Shown here: positions 44,573-55,828 of the stretch, piece by piece | Numbering within the stretch: the stretch's first letter is position 1 | How the letters are laid out: every line of letters begins with the position of its first letter | Assembly: GCF_020283565.1 (NCBI RefSeq) | Contig: NC_060065.1 | Span: forward strand, 34,274,409-34,338,408 | DNA: 64,000 nucleotides | From: Trifolium pratense | Taxonomy: Eukaryota; Streptophyta; Magnoliopsida; Fabales; Fabaceae | Reading direction: 5' to 3' | Position numbers and translations under genes: made by a program | Notes under the pieces: model-generated | The model's database searches: none | Told to the model about the DNA's origin: nothing | What the model saw: the letters and a program-made list of their open reading frames with translations, nothing else

Positions 44573-45135
44573 AACAAAGTGATTTTTTTTTTTTGACACA
44601 AACAAACTTAACTTTTATCATTAATCAATTGGGTCTCAATACAAGGAGGAATCAAATAAAAATACAACACCTAGTCCAAGAATTGGCCGCCTTCGCTAAC
44701 AAATGAGCAACCGAATTCGCTTGGCGTTTAACAAAATTCACCTCGAAGTTGGAATAAAAAGCTAAAATATTCTTAATACAAGAAATAATCAAATAAAATT
44801 CTGAACTTCCACTATTTCGCATGTGTACAGCATCCACTACTCTTTGTGCATCACTTTCAAATATAACACGTACCATGTTCATACTTGTAGCAGCCTGCAT
44901 TGATTCTAACAAGGCTAGTGCTTCAGCTTCAATGATAGAATGAGTTCCATGATTCCATGTTGTACCTGCACGCACAAACATCCCGGCTTCATCTCTGATG
45001 CACCAGCGGCCACAGGTTGTTGTTGCGCTCTGATTGTGAAACCCGGTGTCCATGTTGCATTTTAACCACCCATTTCGCGGTGGCTGCCATTTGTGTTGCT
45101 GCTGAATTTGTTCCTCCGCCCTTAACAAAGTGATT
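44573..45135 (-). mobile_element. 5'-truncated LINE with RNase H domain and target duplication
   Basis: The minus-strand frame 45128-44652 encodes an RNase H-like (RVT_3) domain: LKCNMDTGFHNQSATTTCGR, EAEALALLESMQAA, VIFESDAQRVVDA and NSVAHLLAKAAN. This is the C-terminal domain of plant L1-type ORF2. A poly-A (T run 44583-44595) ends it, and AACAAAGTGATTT flanks it on both sides (44573-44585 and 45123-45135). The reverse transcriptase is missing. The same insertion is in block C (61585-61758), so it predates the B/C split. Confidence 0.9.
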
Positions 45136-47372
45136 TAAAACTCCAAATTTGTCACAATTGTCATTTATTTTTTGTGCAGTCATTAATCAGGAAGTGGTTC
45201 AAATCTCCAAAAACAAATCTCACTCATAGTGGTATAAAACTTTTTCATGAAAAATATACAAACGACAAAGTAATGTCTTTTATCATGGCATGAAACTTGG
45301 TTATCAATTCTTAATCACAAAAAAATTAATGCCAATAGAGAAGTTAAAACACTCATAACATAAACTCTTATCATATAAGTGCTTATATATAAACTATTCC
45401 TATAACAAAAAATAAAATAAAGTTTAACTGTTTTTATACAAGCTATAAGTTGTTACTTATTCAATCTCATTTGACATACAAGTACTATACAATACATATA
45501 ACTATATCTTGCTTCTAATCTGAAGCCTCTTGAAAACAAAGCAAAAATATGCAGCCCATACAGATACACCATATGTCACACTACTAATTTTCAGAACAAA
45601 ACAGAAAGTTAAAATTTACTCACTGCAGTTAAAATTTACTCACTGCTGCTGCTATCGCCCGTGAGCAAAAAAACAGGGTGCAGGAACATTAACCAGAAAC
45701 CCAAAACCAGCTGGACAACATTGTTCGTGAATAAACAATGGCATATATCCTGACTAAACAGAAGGAAGTTGTTTTTCAAGTCTCACACGACATAAGTTTA
45801 AGTAAGCAAACTGATAATATTGACAATGAAATGCTATATAGTGATGAATTGTGCTATTCGTTTAAAGTGATGAATACCTCAATGATAAATAGTTATGAAT
45901 ACATTTTGACCACTTGAGGGTAGACAAAATATCTTAGTCCTACTACATAAGATATAATGTGATCCTAAAACCAAACAAATGAATAAAACATTTATAGTTC
46001 CATGAGTTATTATACACAACAACCATCGCAATACTTTTTGTGCATTGGTCCTATAGGAAGGTGGGGAATTTATCCTAGAATTCTATAGGAACAAATAAGA
46101 TGCAATCAAAAAAATTGAAGTGGTACTCCTTTGATTACAAGCTATTGAACTTCCCTTTGTAATTATTTTACAAACAATAGGAATGTGTGGAAGTACATAA
46201 TCCTTACAAAAACAGTTTGAGGGCACTTCTACTGGTGGCATGTCAGTGTCTCTAAAGCTTGGTGATTCAGGCCAAATTCCTGTGTAAATAGTGATTAGTG
46301 TTATCATTAAAACCCACTAATCTCCCCATTTATTAGCAAAATCTAAGTAAAAACATGTATTGCCTCAACTATTTTTTCCAGTGTGATATTTTCAAGCTTT
46401 TAAATTAGATCAATTGGAGAGTAAATGTAGTTTGTATCAGAAGAAAAACAGGGGATGAATAAAACATATTTATGTTCAAATTCAGTTTTACTCTTTATGC
46501 AGAAGATTTATTTAACCAAATGAGTTCTTTTAAAGTTTTAAGCAAAAATTTGATTACCATAATGATGTGATATAAAACATCATACTTTCCTTTAATTGCC
46601 ATTCATAAAAGTAAGTAGATAAAGATACAGTTTCTACTACTAAATAAACAAATGAACTCCACACCAAGTTTGAACTAAAATGTTGATTTAAGTATGTGTC
46701 AGTGTCAGACCTTTGCACACAAACCTTATTATCCATATATGTTTATGAAACTTGTATATTGCCTTACTTATATCAGTAACCAAAAAACATAATATGACTC
46801 CTAATCACTCTAAATTATCCTATTTTCAAGCCACATATTTCATAACTAACTGACAAACCTAAACCTTTGCCAAATCCTAACTAATAGAATAAGTGAAAGT
46901 TTGCCAATTCCTAACTAATCACTCTATTGCTTGAAAGGCTGTGATTGGGAAAAAAATTAACATAAATCTCACCATGCAAAGACATAAAATAGGAACATCA
47001 GTACAGAAAATAAGAAAACCAAGCTGAAATAGGTCCAATATTTGTTTAACATAATTTTATTTGATCATGTTTATTAGTCAACTTTGCTGCAAGGCCTATA
47101 AAACCATGTATGTAGCTATAAACACATTGACTCATGTACTCCTAAATAAGGCAAACAACTGCACATAAATAAATATAGACAAAGTAACTGACATCACACC
47201 TCTATTCCAGCCTACAATTCATTTCCAGAAGCACCTGAAGACAATTTTTATTTAGCCTGAATTCAGTCCTTTATTGGTAATGGTACATTGATGATTATCA
47301 TATGTCGTGTTATGTGATATTAGATGGTGGCATAGTATTTAATAAGGACTATAACAAACTAAAGTAACTTAC

Positions 47373-47480
47373 ATTAAGGGTTCTTGACAAAGCAATTTTT
47401 GATTGGCCATAGAAGTAGCGGATGCCACCCAATAAGTTTCCAACAGCAGCCTTACCAACAGAAATGGATTCTGAATCCAC
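47373..47480 (-). pseudogene. Mannosyl-oligosaccharide glucosidase exon b (block B)
   Basis: Third copy of the 36-codon GH63 exon with ISVGKAAVGNLLGGIRYFYG, with intact acceptor and donor. It shares the ESISVG version with block C, against EFISVG in A. Confidence 0.8.
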
Positions 47481-47651
47481 CTGAAAATCCACTAATATGA
47501 TAAAGAATTTACTTCTACCAAGCATTGACTCAATCAATCATATGAAATTTGAGAGATTCATAATACATTAAAAGACTAAACAAGCATAATAATCATTGAA
47601 TTAGAAAAACTGAAATAAAAGAATAAATAAGTTAAAGGATGAACTCAGTAC

Positions 47652-47690
47652 CTTCTCAGCCAAATTGAAAATTTTCTCAATCTTTTCATC
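47652..47690 (-). pseudogene. Truncated glucosidase exon a (block B)
   Basis: Only the last 13 codons (DEKIEKIFNLAEK) remain before the donor. The upstream part is replaced by CAAATATGATATATAAAC sequence that also occurs at 51013, marking the breakpoint of block B. Confidence 0.7.
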
Positions 47691-47715
47691 AAATATGATA
47701 TATAAACTTACATAT

Positions 47716-47994
47716 TGTAACGGATAAATAGATTCTAGGGACGAAACCGATAGAATCAAGTCTCAAAGTAGGAATTCTAATGAATTGAATAGAATTCGGT
47801 ACAAGTGAGATTATGCAAAGATAAATTGAGAGTTGTTTTTAAGAGAAGAAGATAATGTTTCATTCATTCATTGATTTCTTTCAAACGAGGCACAAGACCT
47901 TTAAATACAACTCTCAGGGATAAAAATGTAAAATAACATAAAGTAAATTATTTAAAATAAACTACTTAATTCCTAATACTTATTTCCTGTTACA
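47716..47994 (-). repeat. 3' LTR of the 3.25 kb element
   Basis: On the minus strand it runs TGTAACAGGAAATAAG to ATTTATCCGTTACA. GTATTTAAAGG is a possible TATA-like site. Preceded (minus strand) by GAAGGGGAGGGTAT, the polypurine tract. Confidence 0.92.
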
Positions 47995-47997
47995 ATA

Positions 47998-48185
47998 CCC
48001 TCCCCTTCAAACATCCTTGTCCTCAAGGATGATAATTTCCAAGTACCATGCTTAGGAGGTAAAAACTTCCATTTGAGTAGAACTAAAGAAACATGAACAC
48101 TTCCCCTTTGAATCATTTTCCTATGTAGAATAGCCACAACAAGATCAAAATTAGCAACAAACTTCTGACATCCATGCTTTGGAAG
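47998..48185 (-). pseudogene. Gypsy integrase/chromodomain-tail remnant after the 822-codon ORF
   Basis: Downstream of the ORF stop the minus strand still reads, in another frame, HRKMIQRGS and LLKWKFLPPKHGTW. This resembles the chromodomain tail of plant Ty3/gypsy integrase (VLVKWKGLP--EATW) and the 11164-11778 copy. In a third frame LEDKDV precedes a stop, as at gypsy pol ends. So the element descends from a gypsy element whose pol was replaced. Confidence 0.55.
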
Positions 48186-50654
48186 TCAATCCTTCAACTT
48201 GGATAAAACTTTAGGAGCACGAAAATTACCCTTGCAGATCATCTTCCTATGTAAAACAATTACCAACATTGTGTGTTGAAATATTAGCAAAAAATCCTTA
48301 GTTAAATTGTAGAAAGAAGCATAAAGTGGTGCTACACATAATTTCCAAGCAAGAGAATTGTAGACATGAGTCAACATGTTTTTCTCATTATCCAACTTAT
48401 CCTCTTTCCAAAAGTTTGCTACTGCATAACTTTGCACCATCATATTAACAATCAGAGCAACATCTTCAACTAAATTTGCATGTCTGTAATCTGAAATGGT
48501 TGCAATATAGACAGCTTGGACTAGTGCACCAAATTTTGGCCATCTCACAGTGTTTAAAAAGGCTAGATGTGACACAGAAACAATTTCTCCAAAACCCCTA
48601 AAGGACTTATATTCTCCAAGTGCTTTTACCCAAGCTTCTTTCAACATATTTTCAAGTACAGTACCCTTCAAATTGTGTAACTCAAAGTGATTATTCAACA
48701 GAAAATGGTATGACAAAGTGACATCTTCATAGGCTTTTGACCAACCATCAATTGTTATAGCATAGTCCTTCATCATGCTATATATTTGAGTACTAAGAAT
48801 ATCCCCAGCAGGGTATTGTGTGATGCAACAAAGTTTTACTAGTGTGCTGCTTAGGAACCAAACATTCCTTATTGGGGGAATAAAGAAACTGCCATTGAGT
48901 GTTCCAAATTTTTGCAATAATAATAGAAAGAGTAAGACAATTGCATGGGGTTCCTCTACTAGCTCTGTTAAGGTGATGTTTCCATCACATGAAAAATATG
49001 AACAAATTTCTCTAAAGGATTTTCTCATTCCCCAAACAAAGAACAGTTTAGGCCAAAAACAAGAGAATGAAGTGATCTTAATGAACAACCAATCCTCCTC
49101 CAATAAATTGTTTTGTAATTCTCTTTCAGCCCACCTACCATTCATCAATAAGGATATAGTCATCGGAAACTTTACCACAAAAGGAGTTTGCCTTCCAAAA
49201 TTTAAAAACTCCAAAGAACACAAAAGCAACATGTTGCATAAGGTGTAACAATCAGGCGCCATCCATATCAAATGTAGGCCTTTGGAAAAATCAAGAGAAA
49301 CACCTTCAGACTGATAATTTGTGCACATGCTAAAGACGGCATTCCCAACACATATGTGACACTCTAGCATTTCATCCAACATTTGGAAGGAACCATCAAT
49401 TTCATCAACTGAATTATGATAAACACAATTTAAAAACAAATTTGTTCCCCAACAATTAAGTAGATTAATCCACATTGTCCTGAAAAGCCTCTTTACGATT
49501 TCATCATAATACCCCCAAACAAAATTAGAAGCATAACCTTCAATAAGGAAATAGTAGTGAAAAACCTTGACTATGGCTTTTGTCCTCTGAAAATCTTGAT
49601 CTGGTGTCATTGGCGGCGGTAATGTCAGAGTCTCCGTGGCATTAGAATTGTCGTTCGGTGGTGTGTGAAACAGCAACCTTTCAAATATGGCATGTTTAAG
49701 CTTTTCCCAGTCCAATATTGGGTCTGCAATTCTCAACTCCTTTACCCAAAACCATGGCAGTTTCATCGTACATGTTGGTGCGAGGCTTGCCGAAGACTGC
49801 AATGGACTTTCACACGTCGTCGAATCTCGGTGGCTTGTCTTTGGTAGTTCCGGCGGTGGAAGACTAGATAGCCATTGTGAATATTCAGAGTTGTGCCACT
49901 GTGGCTTTTCATCAAACAGTTGGCAGGAATTTTGAAACAATGAAAATGAATACACACATGCAGGTGCGATTGATACAAAATGCTTTGTGGTGGTAACCGG
50001 CAAAAACAAATTGAGTGATAGCATTGGAATGACAACCCTATCGGGTGGTTCCGGTGGCGGAATTATTGCCGGAATCGAAATAGGGAGAACACAGTGGGTG
50101 TCATGACGATTGCCTAGGATAGAAGAGTTGGTGTCGAGATGCTCCATCTTCGTGTTGGTTTCCAATCCAGCATCTGCGACCATTTTTGCTTGACCCTGCG
50201 ATTTCTCTGCATTGTCATCGAATGGAGAATATGAGAGAAAAAGAACAGAATCGGCGAGGGGTTGAGATTTTTGCGAAACTGTGGTTAAGGCTAGGGTGCC
50301 ACTATTAAGTTGCATAGCTTCCTCTTCATGTGGCCCTGTGTAAACCCTTGACCCATCAATTCTACTTAAATTCTGCGTGACAACTTCACTTTCTGGTTTC
50401 ACTTCCTCGTGTTGTTCTTTGTGTGGTTCTTCGGTGTTGTTTGCTACAAGGCCATCCACCTGCTTCCAGAGAGCTTCATATTCCGATTCAGATTCTTCTT
50501 CTTCATCTTTCATTACTACCTGAATATTTTTATGATGCCACAATTGATGTTCAAAGTTAAGAGGTTTATCACATATGAAGCATAAACCCATTTCCATCTT
50601 GTCTTCCGCATCAAGTGCATTCAAAATTTTCACCAATTTGTATTTTGGACCCAT
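48186..50654 (-). CDS. 822-residue single ORF of the LTR element (gag-knuckle/PPR-like chimera)
   Basis: This is the only long intact frame in the window. Residues 1-60 (MGLCFICDKPLNFEHQLWHH then DEEEESESEYEALW) match the zinc-knuckle end of gypsy gag (GLCYNCDEK---GHRC followed by an acidic run); the last cysteine of the knuckle is lost. Residues about 60-300 are low-complexity, acidic then proline-rich, without known domain. Residues about 425-495 (DEMLECHICVGNAVFSMCTN, APDCYTLCNMLLLCSLEFLN-FGRQ) resemble PPR-protein repeats, decayed. The remainder is hydrophobic/helical; the end HRKMICKGN-RAPKVLSKLKD resembles the gypsy integrase tail. Start chosen as the first ATG after the primer site. 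The product is unknown; it may bind the element RNA or be non-functional. Confidence 0.6.
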   Translation of the reverse strand: MGPKYKLVKILNALDAEDKMEMGLCFICDKPLNFEHQLWHHKNIQVVMKDEEEESESEYEALWKQVDGLVANNTEEPHKEQHEEVKPESEVVTQNLSRIDGSRVYTGPHEEEAMQLNSGTLALTTVSQKSQPLADSVLFLSYSPFDDNAEKSQGQAKMVADAGLETNTKMEHLDTNSSILGNRHDTHCVLPISIPAIIPPPEPPDRVVIPMLSLNLFLPVTTTKHFVSIAPACVYSFSLFQNSCQLFDEKPQWHNSEYSQWLSSLPPPELPKTSHRDSTTCESPLQSSASLAPTCTMKLPWFWVKELRIADPILDWEKLKHAIFERLLFHTPPNDNSNATETLTLPPPMTPDQDFQRTKAIVKVFHYYFLIEGYASNFVWGYYDEIVKRLFRTMWINLLNCWGTNLFLNCVYHNSVDEIDGSFQMLDEMLECHICVGNAVFSMCTNYQSEGVSLDFSKGLHLIWMAPDCYTLCNMLLLCSLEFLNFGRQTPFVVKFPMTISLLMNGRWAERELQNNLLEEDWLFIKITSFSCFWPKLFFVWGMRKSFREICSYFSCDGNITLTELVEEPHAIVLLFLLLLQKFGTLNGSFFIPPIRNVWFLSSTLVKLCCITQYPAGDILSTQIYSMMKDYAITIDGWSKAYEDVTLSYHFLLNNHFELHNLKGTVLENMLKEAWVKALGEYKSFRGFGEIVSVSHLAFLNTVRWPKFGALVQAVYIATISDYRHANLVEDVALIVNMMVQSYAVANFWKEDKLDNEKNMLTHVYNSLAWKLCVAPLYASFYNLTKDFLLIFQHTMLVIVLHRKMICKGNFRAPKVLSKLKD

Positions 50655-50688
50655 AATGTCTGATGAATCGAAGGCTCAAGATACCAAT

Positions 50689-50967
50689 TGTAACGGATAA
50701 ATAGATTCTAGGGACGAAACCGATAGAATCAAGTCTCAAAGTAGGAATTCTAATGAATTGAATAGAATTCGGTACAAGTGAGATTATGCAAAGATAAATT
50801 GAGAGTTGTTTTTAAGAGAAGAAGATAATGTTTCATTCATTCATTGATTTCTTTCAAACGAGGCACAAGACCTTTAAATACAACTCTCAGGGATAAAAAT
50901 GTAAAATAACATAAAGTAAATTATTTAAAATAAACTACTTAATTCCTAATACTTATTTCCTGTTACA
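50689..50967 (-). repeat. 5' LTR of the 3.25 kb element
   Basis: Same 279 bases as 47716-47994 as far as can be read. CCGTTACA ends it on the minus strand, followed by AATTGGTATCTTGAGCC, a weakened version of the initiator-tRNA primer site TGGTATCAGAGC. Confidence 0.92.
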
Positions 50968-50972
50968 CATAT

Positions 50973-51385
50973 ATGTTTTATGATGATTTGGAATTGAATT
51001 ATGTTGATGTTCAAATATGATATATAAACTTACATATATGTTTATGCAAATATTTGATCACATGTTTGACTTACCATTGGAGAAATATTTCAAAGGGAAC
51101 TTTCCCCGTTCCTCTTCATCTACAAGTCAACCCCCGGCAGCATAATAAATTTTCCTACATGTTAATAATTGGTGTTTCTTCTTTTTTCATTCATTTATGA
51201 TTTGTATTGGAAGCGAACATGGCTAACCGATATTCAAAATGAATGATTAAGACATTTAACACTCCATTATAATAGCAGAATCTGCTTATATATAAGATGT
51301 CAGTAAGAAAAGTTATTCACACCTGAAGAAATATCCTAGCAGAATGAGGGACATGGTTCTAAGTTCTAACTCTTCAAAAGCCTAC
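50973..51385. other. AT-rich spacer between elements
   Basis: CAAATATGATATATAAACTT (51015) repeats the sequence left of the 3.25 kb element. ATTGGAGAAATATTTCAAAGGGAAC (51075) recurs near 13180 and 54565 in blocks A and C, a trace of shared ancestry. No gene. Confidence 0.5.
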
Positions 51386-51617
51386 TGTTAAAGTATTGAA
51401 TTTGCGATATATTGAAAACAGAAAAGAAGGAAATCATTTTATTTCACTTAATGAACGAAATGGATACAAGTTTCTATTTATAGATGATGTAGAAACACCA
51501 TAACTACTCTACTCCTACATACACAGTAACCTAACCACTTAGTTACTTACAATTGCTAAGTAGTAAGTAATTAGACTTATATCTAAGCTAATGTGAATGT
51601 AAATGAGAACTTTAACA
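51386..51617 (-). repeat. Copia LTR, 232 bp
   Basis: On the minus strand it begins TGTTAAAGTTCTC and ends ACTTTAACA. It has a TATA-like CATCTATAAATAGAAAC and a purine tract GTTAAAGAGAGGG just upstream. It is the 3' LTR of the gag fragment next to it; a partial relative is at 57200-57400 in block C. Confidence 0.8.
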
Positions 51618-51676
51618 CCCTCTCTTTAACACCAAGAATACATGCATTTAAGGAAGGATTAGATTTACCTTGATGG

Positions 51677-52180
51677 TTAAACTGATGTATGACCATTAAC
51701 CATAGAAGAGCCAACCTGATTAGTGCTTGCAGAACCAGAAGCTTGGTTAAGAGATGAATTATGCAAAAGAGACATCAGTTTATCGAACTGAGCTTGAGAA
51801 ATTGAAGGATTAGGATTAGAGGTTGAAGCTGCAATTGTAACATCATCTCCTCCTTCAATTGCAGCATTAGCACGAGAAGATTTTCTCAGATGATGGGGAA
51901 GTCCATGTTTCTCATAACACTGATCAACAATGTGGTTACTCATGCCACAGTAGGTGCAAACACGAGAAGATTTCTGACTGGAAACACCTTTACCGAACCT
52001 GGCAGCATTGATGAGAGCTGAAGAGTCATCTAGATTAGAGAAATTCCCTTGGCATTCGTGCTGAATCACCATTGAAAAAACCTCTCTCATCGGTGGAAGT
52101 GGATCCATGAGTAAGATCTGAGACTTCACCATTGAAAATTGATCATTCTAACCGGTAAGAAAATGGGTATTCATTTATAC
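51677..52180 (-). pseudogene. Ty1/copia gag fragment with zinc knuckle
   Basis: The frame contains SQILLMDPLPPMREVFSMVI, typical of plant copia gag, and a CCHC-type knuckle CTYCGMSNHIVDQCYEKHG (C-x2-C-x4-H-x4-C). After the frame a short gap leads to the LTR, so protease, integrase and RT have been deleted. The N-terminal part of gag is cut where the neighbouring gypsy-derived copy begins (about 52190). Confidence 0.88.
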
Positions 52181-52194
52181 TGCTACTAGCTGTC

Positions 52195-54024
52195 CTTCAA
52201 TTGTTTGAAGAAATGCCAAAGTGCCACATAGCTGTTTGCAATGTTATTATCAGTAGGAGGTATATGGATAATAAACTTGAAGATGGTGTTTTTGATGTGT
52301 CTAAAGGGCTAAATTTGATATGTTTGGCACCAGATCACTACACTTTATTCAACATGTTGCTTTTGTGTTCCATAGAGTTTTTTAATTTTGAAAGGCATGC
52401 TGATTTTGTTGTGGTGGTGAAAAATTATGGATTTTGGTCAAGTGCGAATACCCTTCGGTCTAAAAATGGGGTTATAAGAGGCGTTTGTTTGAAATATCCC
52501 AAAAAATGTTGGTTGCATATTCACAGGTAATAGAACTGGTAATTACAATATTTCCAACTTGTTGACTTTTTACTCTATGGAACATTTGGATTATGGGAAT
52601 TGGTTGTCTCAGGTTCTTTGAAAATCAAGAGGATGATCCAATCTCTCACATGCAAAACTAGGCCTAAGAGAATTGAAGTCTTGAATGCAGTGCTTTCAAT
52701 TGTTACAGACGTTATGTCCCTTACATGCTCATCTACTGAACTAAGACTTGGCATCACAAAATTCATAGAAAATGGAAGAATTAGTTTAGCTGGAGTATCA
52801 ACTTCTAATGTTGCAGACAAGTCATGGTTAATCTTCAAAGTAATTGGTGATATTGCCTCAGTTTCCTACGCACACACTGTCATCCTCCTTAAGATACATG
52901 ACCCTGAGTCTTCTCCACTCTCTATTACCATAAAAAGACTCGTGATTGCTATCTTCGTTACCACATTCTTCTACTTCTGTTGTGCATGCTGTAGTTATGT
53001 AGCTTTTGCAAATATGTTGGTTGAATCTTGGTCAAAAGCACTTGGATAATATAAGGCAGTTTTTGTTGAAAGGAGGAAACTGGTTTTTGCTATTACTATC
53101 AGTGAGAAAGTGATGACATTTTCTGTTGGGATCAATGATGTAAAGCTCTCTAAGGATCTTGGCAGAATTGTGGATTGTGTGTCATTAACATTATATGTGT
53201 CCTTGTTGATCAACAAAGTTACATTCTCTGTTAATGTTGCAATGAATTTTGTGCAAGTCTTGTATGCATCTAAGAAAAATGCTAAAGATTTCCTCTCTGT
53301 GGTTATACCTGAATTTGAAAAATGCTTTGTGGAGAACATACTTTGCCTGAAAATGCTAAGTAATTCAATTCACATAAATGTTTTCAAATCAGCCTCTGCG
53401 GTTTACTTTGCAGCTTTCAAGGGTTATGTGCGAATGACAGGTAGTTTCAAAGTTGATTATGAAGAGGCACGGGAGTTGGTTTCATCTGCACTTGATTTAA
53501 TGGTAAACCAAAGATTAAGTTCACACCCTCTTGCCTTGAAGCTAGTCACAACACTTCTTTATGCCATCTTACACTCTTATACTAAAGGATATCTAATCTT
53601 TCAACATGTGAGATGTGTGATTATTTTTCACAGGAGGATGATTCACGGGGGAAATATTCGAGATGCTAAAGTTTTAATCAAATTGAAAGATTTGCCTCTT
53701 AAACATGGAACTTGTGCTTGTCCATCCTTGAGGACAAGGATGTTTGAAGAGGAGGGTATTGTTACAGGATTTAAGTAGTATTAGCTTATTAGTTGATTTT
53801 AAATAAGGAAAATGCTAAACAGTGCCCTCGGGGCACTAGTTAAGGATACAAATATAGAAGTTTTATCTCGTAAATTGTGCATTCAATGTTTTAATGATGT
53901 GAAAAGTTATTCTCTCTCGTCATTAACTTTATCATTTGTTTCATTTTTTAGTATGCTTAACTAGTGCCCCAGGGGCACTGTTTAGCATGACCCTTTAAAT
54001 AATTGTTTTACTTTGTCATTTTAC
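52195..54024 (+). pseudogene. Gypsy-derived element copy 3 (block C), 5' truncated
   Basis: Plus-strand frames 52201-52530 (EEMPKCHIAVCNVIISRRYM, APDHYTLFNMLLLCSIEFFN), 52600-53049 and 53110-53778 follow the 822-residue protein from its PPR-like part to its end, with shifts and stops between them. The first part looks more PPR-like (EEMPKCHIAVCN) than the intact copy does, so it keeps an older state. The LTR start TGTTACAGGATTTAAG is at 53760. The LTR is interrupted by a MITE and cut short at about 54024. Confidence 0.7.
53798..54002. mobile_element. Mutator-type MITE in the block C LTR
   Basis: The 187 bp element 53807-53993 has inverted ends with ATGCTAAACAGTGCCC and inner CGGGGCACTAGTTAAG / CTTAACTAGTGCCCCA. 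An exact 9 bp duplication TTTAAATAA flanks it (53798-53806, 53994-54002). Block A (about 11817-11830) shows the empty site. Confidence 0.95.
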
Positions 54025-54132
54025 TTATACTTATACATAACCTTGGTGTTGTGAATCAGATTTCAAGTATAGAAAAGAGAGGAAAAGAAAAAACCAAGAG
54101 CTAGGAATTAATTATAAATTGCATACGAATTA

Positions 54133-54306
54133 CGATATATTGCTGATGCATTAGCTAAAGAAGAATCGAGTATGGAAGGCGGAAGAGTTGATGCGAGATT
54201 AATTGCCGAGAGAGTGAATTTTGATGTAGTTGGTTCTGGTGTGGAAATGATGGAGAGGATATGCAGAAAAGGGAGAAACTATTTGCATATGGATGATGAG
54301 AATTGA
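54133..54306 (+). pseudogene. C-terminal coding fragment, ADALAKEESSMEGG (block C)
   Basis: Duplicate of 12755-12928 with the same stop. The Arg-to-Cys change in the MERI-RRK stretch is visible. Unknown family. Confidence 0.4.
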
Positions 54307-54845
54307 TAATTCAAAGAGGTGTCTGACTTATGCAGTGTACCACAACATTGACCGAAAGTGTATAGCTTTCTTGATATGTTTTGTTCCTTGATCTCTTACC
54401 GTCCTATGTAACTTCTCAAGGTGATGTTTGATTGATCAGATTTCACGTACCGGTGAAGTTCATATATTAGATTGCTAGAGTGTTATAACCATTTATATTA
54501 ACAAAACAAAAAAAGTTAATATAAAAGTTGCGAAAAAGTTAAGGAGGATAAAGGGTTGATAACCATTGGGGAAATATTTCAAAGGGAACTCAACTTTAAG
54601 CGGATTCAGGTTAAACTCAACTTTATAAGACTTGCTCAATTTTCACTCAAATACTTGGCTGTTTTGCAAGTGCAATATATTGCTGTTATGGAGTGCTATA
54701 CTCACTACTATGAGAAATGATCGCGTCCCCATGCAGGAGTATACATAAAACATAACTAGAATTAGATATATTTGATCAAATAGTCACAGCTTTTACAAAA
54801 ATTGCAGGAACTTTCAGAAGGTCGGACAATGTAAATAATGCATAC

Positions 54846-54936
54846 CTCCGTATCTTTAACAGTTGCATCGTATGCGGTGATTGATGATTCATCCTGTTCT
54901 GTCATATCTAGAGTCACCAGTAGACAATTTAGCCAC
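54846..54936 (-). pseudogene. Orphan exon, DMTEQDESSITAYDATVKD (block C)
   Basis: Duplicate of 13465-13555, with both splice sites kept. The frame downstream differs by one residue (NFCKSC against NICKSC) in intronic sequence. Confidence 0.4.
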
Positions 54937-55017
54937 CTGAAATACATACAAATATAGTTGAAGGTTCATTCAGTTTTGCTTGATTAATAAAATAATTAAT
55001 GAAATGATATTGGGCAC

Positions 55018-55802
<785 letters not shown>

Positions 55803-55828
55803 TTAAAATTGGTGCTTTCATCACATCA

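Larger units (their letters stand above)
45136..47690 (-). repeat. Block B: inverted copy of the captured mosaic
   Basis: Minus-strand counterpart of block C 58530-61580. It contains the glucosidase exon b (47373-47480), a truncated exon a (47652-47690), the subtilase-like scrap (46278-46205) and the flank of the GEM-like exon, while that exon itself is deleted. A short CCAATAGAGAAGTTAAAA of the GEM-like exon is present in opposite orientation near 45334, a small inversion or template-switch scar. Block B includes the ~280 bp that block A lacks. Confidence 0.85.
47711..50972 (-). mobile_element. Intact gypsy-derived non-autonomous LTR retrotransposon, 3252 bp
   Basis: LTRs of 279 bp (47716-47994 and 50689-50967) appear identical by eye, and CATAT target duplications flank the element (47711-47715, 50968-50972). 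On the minus strand the order is 5' LTR, a primer-site-like TTGGTATCTTGAGCC, a single 822-codon ORF, a purine tract GAAGGGGAGGG and the 3' LTR. There is no protease, reverse transcriptase, RNase H or integrase core. Identical LTRs mean very recent insertion, so the family has been mobile with help in trans. Confidence 0.93.

Noticed and set aside
48820..49935. Plus-strand ORFs of 142, 60 and 82 codons
   Set aside because: They are shadows of the 822-codon minus-strand ORF.
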